From NCBI RefSeq assembly GCF_024734075.1, contig NZ_CP102850.1, positions 124,001-188,000 on the forward strand: a DNA stretch of 64,000 bases. Direction: 5' to 3'. Positions 60,735-64,000 of this stretch are shown here, piece after piece (position 1 is the stretch's first letter; every line of letters begins with the position of its first letter). Below the pieces are notes generated by a model. The model was not told the DNA's origin. It did not search any database and saw only the letters and a list, made by a program, of their open reading frames with translations. The translations under genes were made by a program, and so were the position numbers. The DNA comes from Gordonia mangrovi. GTDB taxonomy: Bacteria; Actinomycetota; Actinomycetes; Mycobacteriales; Mycobacteriaceae.

Positions 60735-61582
60735 TGGTCGTGCTCCTCGCGCAGCCGTTGGCGTCGCCCCACCATGCGCAGTGCCAGCAGCACCACGAAC
60801 GCGGTGAGCAGCAACATGACCGACACCGCGGCCGCACTGACCGGGTCGTCGACCTCGATCTGTTGCTGGATGTACTGCGAGGCGACCTGGGTCTCGCCCG
60901 GAATGTTGCCGCCGATGAGCACCACCGACCCGAATTCGCCGATCGCTCGGGTGAACGCGAGTCCGGCGCCGGTGAGGATGGAGGGCAGCAGGGCGGGGAG
61001 CACGATTCTGGTCCAGGTGGTCGCGTTGCTCGCGCCGAGGACTGCCGCGGCCTCCTCGACGTCGGTGTCGAGTTCCATCAGCACAGGCTGCACCTGCCGT
61101 ACGACGAACGGCAACGTCACGAAGGTCAGCGCGATCACCAGCGCCGGTTTGGTCGCATTGAGGTGGATGTCGATCGGGCTGTTGGGCCCGTACAGCGACA
61201 GCAGCACCAGGCTGGCCACGATCGTCGGCAGGGCGAACGGCAGATCGATGATCGCGTTGACGAATCCCTTGCCCCAGAAGTCGTCACGCACCAGTACCCA
61301 GGCGATGATGGTGCCGAACAGCATGTTGATGGCAGCCACCACCACCGATACCAGAACGGTGATGCGCAGGGTGGCCAGCGCATTCGGATCGGTCACAGCG
61401 TCGAAGAATCCCGACCAGCCGTCGGCGAAGGACTGCGCCGTGATGGCGGCCAGCGGCAGCAGCACGATGACGGTCAGCCACAGTGCGGCCACACCAACGC
61501 CCAGCGGGCTGACTCCGCTGAAGGTTCGGCTACGCCCCAGGAATCCGCCCGGCGGCGAACTGTCGGTGACCGGTGCGCTCAT
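60731..61582 (-). CDS. cysT: Sulfate ABC transporter permease CysT
   Basis: Second membrane subunit of the sulfate importer (283 residues, six spans). The EAA motif is in VEEAAAVLGASNATTWTRIVLPALLP, and the GEFGSVVLIGGNIPGETQ segment is typical of CysT/CysU. The N-terminus has about 30 extra residues before the first span. ATG overlaps the stop of the binding-protein gene by four bases. Confidence 0.93.
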   Translation of the reverse strand: MSAPVTDSSPPGGFLGRSRTFSGVSPLGVGVAALWLTVIVLLPLAAITAQSFADGWSGFFDAVTDPNALATLRITVLVSVVVAAINMLFGTIIAWVLVRDDFWGKGFVNAIIDLPFALPTIVASLVLLSLYGPNSPIDIHLNATKPALVIALTFVTLPFVVRQVQPVLMELDTDVEEAAAVLGASNATTWTRIVLPALLPSILTGAGLAFTRAIGEFGSVVLIGGNIPGETQVASQYIQQQIEVDDPVSAAAVSVMLLLTAFVVLLALRMVGRRQRLREEHDQ

Positions 61583-62643
61583 TGCCGGCCTCCGGTGTCG
61601 AAGATCTCGGTGATCGCTCCGTCGGGACCGAACAGTTCGGCGTCCACCGCGTCCCAGCCGCCGAGTTCGTCGATGGTCCACAAGGTGTCGATCTCGCCGG
61701 GGAACAGAGCGCTGGTCGCCGCGATCGCCGAGGGCATCACCGGTCGGAATCCCTGTTCGGCCCACAACACTTGGGCTTCGTCGGTGAAGAGGTAGTCGAC
61801 GAAGTCGCGGGCTGCGGATTCGTCGGAGGTGGTGTTGACCACGGCGACCGGGTTCTCGATCCGGAATGTCTCGGCAGGGACGAAGTACTCGACCTGCTTG
61901 TCGGGACTCGCGGTCGCGTCGGCCCGGTCGAGCATGATCGCCTCGTTCTCGTAGCTGATCAGCACGTCACCCTGGCCCTGTTCGAACGCTGTGGTGGCCT
62001 CCCGGCCCGACTTCGGGATCACCGTCACGTGATCGCGGATCAGTTCGGCGATGTAGTCCAGACCGGCCTGGTGGTCACTCCCGCCGTCACTGTGCACCGC
62101 ATACGGTGCGAGCAGATTCCATTTCGCCGAACCGGAGCTGCCCGGATTCGGGGTGATGACCTGCACTCCCGGCCTGAGCAGATCGTCCCAGCCGTGGATG
62201 TTCTTGGGGTTGCCCTTGCGCACGACGAACGCCACCACAGACCCGAACGGGACGCTGCCGTTCGGCTCCCGCTGCTGCCAGTCCTCGTCCACCACTCCCG
62301 CATCGACGAGTCGGGTGATATCGGGTTGCACCGAGACGTTCACCACGTCGGCGGGGACACGGCGGGCCACCTTTCGGGACTGGTCACCGGACGGGCCGTA
62401 GGACTGGGAGAAGCCGATGTCACGGCCTGCCTCGGTGCGACGAAACGCCGGGATCACGACATCGAACCCGGGTTTGGGCGTCGCGTAGGCGATCAGGTTC
62501 ACATGGCGCGAACCGGAGGAGATGTCGTCGCCGCCGGGCTCGTCGGTCGAGCCACCACAGGACGTGGCGGCGAGCATCACCAGCGCCACGACGACCACCG
62601 CCGTCAACGGGCGCCACGAGCGCGCGGCTGCCGACTTCGTCAC
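61579..62643 (-). CDS. subI: Sulfate-binding lipoprotein
   Basis: Substrate-binding protein of the sulfate transporter (354 residues), tethered outside the membrane. The lipobox is LAATSCGG, giving Cys29 as lipid anchor. Family motifs: LIAYATPKPGFDVVIPAF, SQSYGPSGDQSRKV (sulfate-contacting loop), PNPGSSGSAKWNLLA and the C-terminal FDTGG. GTG start is chosen with GGAGG nine bases upstream; another GTG two codons earlier sits too close to that site. First gene of the transporter operon. Position beside two tiny membrane proteins and a GH15 gene matches mycobacteria. Confidence 0.93.
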   Translation of the reverse strand: MTKSAAARSWRPLTAVVVVALVMLAATSCGGSTDEPGGDDISSGSRHVNLIAYATPKPGFDVVIPAFRRTEAGRDIGFSQSYGPSGDQSRKVARRVPADVVNVSVQPDITRLVDAGVVDEDWQQREPNGSVPFGSVVAFVVRKGNPKNIHGWDDLLRPGVQVITPNPGSSGSAKWNLLAPYAVHSDGGSDHQAGLDYIAELIRDHVTVIPKSGREATTAFEQGQGDVLISYENEAIMLDRADATASPDKQVEYFVPAETFRIENPVAVVNTTSDESAARDFVDYLFTDEAQVLWAEQGFRPVMPSAIAATSALFPGEIDTLWTIDELGGWDAVDAELFGPDGAITEIFDTGGRQ

Positions 62644-62754
62644 GCTCACCGTCCTCCCACCATTGCATCAACCGAACCCGTAGACGCTAGCAACGGGCGG
62701 CGATGCGTCACCACATGCGTGGGCGCGAGCGGTACCGCAGGTCGAGTCGATGTG

Positions 62755-62832
62755 CTACCTGGTGAGCACCCAGGCGAGGATCACCAGCACGATGAGCGCC
62801 ACCAAGGCCAAGGTCACGCGGGAACGGAACAC
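62755..62832 (-). CDS. Tiny membrane protein, 25 aa
   Basis: A 25-codon frame starting three bases after the upstream 65-residue gene. GTG start with AAAGGGG nine bases before it. The product is a single hydrophobic helix (VTLALVALIVLVILAWVL) flanked by Arg at both ends, a typical single-span mini-protein. Its close spacing and strong ribosome site argue it is translated together with the 65-residue gene. M. tuberculosis has very small membrane-protein genes at this locus as I recall. Function unknown; a subunit or stabiliser of a membrane complex is possible. Confidence 0.65.
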   Translation of the reverse strand: MFRSRVTLALVALIVLVILAWVLTR

Positions 62833-62835
62833 CGC

Positions 62836-63033
62836 CTACAGCCCCTTTCCGTCGTCATCGGCGAATCGGCGCCGGTCGAACACCGTGGACACCGCGTCGA
62901 CCAGCACATTGAGCGCTGCGGCCACCAGCACGGCGAACGGGATCACGACGACGAGGGTCACCAGCAACTGCGGGACGAACGAGAGACCCGTCAGCCACTC
63001 CTCGACACCGTCCCACCAGGCGAGCAGCGACAT
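62836..63033 (-). CDS. Small membrane protein, 65 aa
   Basis: A 65-residue protein with an amphipathic N-terminal part (WWDGVEEWL), one transmembrane helix (about residues 21-47, [24 protein letters not shown]) and a basic/acidic tail ([13 protein letters not shown]). ATG is preceded by GAGG nine bases upstream. It lies between subI (same strand) and the divergent GH15 gene, at the place where M. tuberculosis has a small membrane-protein gene as I recall. Probably cotranscribed with the 25-residue gene and possibly subI. Function unknown. Confidence 0.8.
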   Translation of the reverse strand: MSLLAWWDGVEEWLTGLSFVPQLLVTLVVVIPFAVLVAAALNVLVDAVSTVFDRRRFADDDGKGL

Positions 63034-63165
63034 GACATTTCACCTCTTCGTTCTTCCCGGCCGGCACCCCGGCCCACATGGGTTTCGCGCAGGCTGATTC
63101 AAACCCGGCAAGGTTCCGACGTCGGCCGAGTGGCGACGGTCGGGCCTGATCGCAATGATATAGCC

Positions 63166-64000
63166 ATGACTCCACCGGAAGACGCTGCCGTCACTGCGCT
63201 GCCCATCGACAACGCCACGCACCTCGACGCCACCGACAGCGCACATTCCGACGCCGGCGAGATCGACCCCGAGGTCAAGGCCTTCTCGCCCGCGACCCCG
63301 AGTCACAACGCGTTTCCCCATATCGGCGACTACGCCTTTCTGTCGGACACCGAGACCAACTGTCTGATCGCACGCAACGGTTCGGTCGAGTGGATGTGTG
63401 TGCCGCGCCCCGACTCCCCCAGCGTGTTCGGCGCCGTCCTCGACCGCAGCGCCGGCCATTTCCGCCTGGCCCCCTACGGCGTCAATGTGCCGGTCGATCG
63501 GCGGTATCTGCCGGGCAGCCTGATGGTCGAGACCACCTGGCAGACCGACACCGGCTGGATCGTGGTGCGCGATGCCCTGGTGATGGGCCCCTGGCACGAC
63601 AACGAACGTCGCTCCACGACGCATCGCCGCACCCCTACCGATTGGGACGCCGAACACATCCTGTTGCGAACGGTGCGATGTGTCTCGGGCACCGTCGAAC
63701 TGTCACTCAGTTGCGAACCGGCGTTCGACTACCACCGGGGCAAGACGGTCTGGGAGTACTCCGGACCCGCCTATGGGGAGGCGATCGCCACCGGCACGGG
63801 CACCACTGCACCCGGCCCCACGCTCAAGCTGACCACCGACCTGCGCCTGGGACTCGAGGGCCGCGAGGCCCGCGCGCGTACCCGCCTCGTGGAGGGCGAC
63901 AACCGGTTCGTCGCACTGTCCTGGTCGCGGCAGCCGGCACCGCAGAACTTCGAGGAAGCCGCACAGAAGATGTGGTCGACCTCGGAGTGCTGGCGGCAAT
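63166..64000 (+). CDS. Glycoside hydrolase family 15 protein (partial)
   Basis: The 5' part (278 codons) of a gene running off the right edge. The N-terminus has about 48 variable residues and then the GH15/trehalase-type opening HIGDYAFLSDTETNCLIARNGSVEWMCVPRPDSPSVFGAVLD, the super-beta-sandwich domain that precedes the (alpha/alpha)6 catalytic barrel. In mycobacteria the neighbour of subI is a GH15 trehalase hydrolysing trehalose to glucose, so trehalase or glucoamylase-like activity is likely; the catalytic Glu residues lie outside the window. ATG start with no clear ribosome site; divergent from the small membrane proteins. Confidence 0.85.
   Translation, partial: MTPPEDAAVTALPIDNATHLDATDSAHSDAGEIDPEVKAFSPATPSHNAFPHIGDYAFLSDTETNCLIARNGSVEWMCVPRPDSPSVFGAVLDRSAGHFRLAPYGVNVPVDRRYLPGSLMVETTWQTDTGWIVVRDALVMGPWHDNERRSTTHRRTPTDWDAEHILLRTVRCVSGTVELSLSCEPAFDYHRGKTVWEYSGPAYGEAIATGTGTTAPGPTLKLTTDLRLGLEGREARARTRLVEGDNRFVALSWSRQPAPQNFEEAAQKMWSTSECWRQ

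Noticed and set aside
62650..62760. Cysteine leader peptide before subI
   Set aside because: The only small frame upstream on that strand is the 25-residue hydrophobic mini-protein, which has no Cys codon and no alternating stems after it.
1..64000. Prophage, transposon, CRISPR array or defence island
   Set aside because: No integrase, transposase, terminal repeats, regularly spaced repeats, cas, restriction-modification or other defence genes were seen. The short repeats found are inside genes or one leader.

Overview
The window is high-GC actinobacterial chromosome from a mycolate-forming member of the Mycobacteriales. The FAS-II/mycolate cluster, ahpE next to a DUF3052 gene, glyS-smtB-zur-uppS-recO-era and the subI/cysTWA transporter all lie in an order I remember from Mycobacterium tuberculosis. 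The single KAS gene between acpM and accD6 (no kasB), the short AcpM and the NDMA-type alcohol dehydrogenase fit Gordonia or a close relative better than Mycobacterium, but the genus is an inference. I see no prophage, insertion sequence, CRISPR array or rRNA. Three tRNA genes are present (Val-UAC, Asn-GUU, elongator-type Met-CAU).

Layout. 0-4.7 kb: aldo/keto reductase, a proline-repeat secreted peptide, a WYL regulator coupled to a PrmC-related methyltransferase, a secreted HNH/excalibur protein and tRNA-Val. 4.8-15.2 kb: ahpE, DUF3052 and a lipoprotein, divergent from aceE (pyruvate dehydrogenase E1), then mabR-fabD-acpM-kasA-accD6, which make and regulate the malonyl-primed elongation of meromycolate. 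15.3-25.9 kb: lipid accessory genes (DUF3145, serine hydrolase, NDMA alcohol dehydrogenase, FadD5-like ligase, crotonase, tandem-TetR regulator, orphan Mce-associated protein, acyl-CoA dehydrogenase, GntR) and a K+ channel. 26-30.7 kb: a four-gene operon (GntR, allophanate-hydrolase-type amidase, biuret-hydrolase-type isochorismatase, NCS2 permease) that reads as uptake and breakdown of a ureido compound, probably biuret.

31-36.8 kb: a secreted cutinase-family enzyme with a very large insertion between its catalytic Asp and His, then dnaG, dgt and a cold-shock protein. 36.9-53 kb: conserved housekeeping genes (glyS, smtB-zur, uppS, recO, a DUF3533 membrane protein, era, a cytidine-deaminase-like protein, CorC-type protein, ybeY, phoH, hydrolase, rsmE, dnaJ2, hrcA, VapB-like protein, hemW), many overlapping by 1-4 nt.

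53-64 kb: sulfate assimilation. A 29-codon leader peptide with two late Cys codons and four alternating complementary segments precedes nirA-cysH-cysD-cysN-sirohydrochlorin chelatase. The sulfate ABC transporter (cysA, cysW, cysT, subI) faces it, and its last gene overlaps the chelatase tail to tail. Two tiny membrane-protein genes and the start of a GH15 glucanase/trehalase end the window.

The most notable observations are the cysteine leader/attenuator, the biuret-type cluster, the structured fabD-acpM spacer and the split-triad cutinase.
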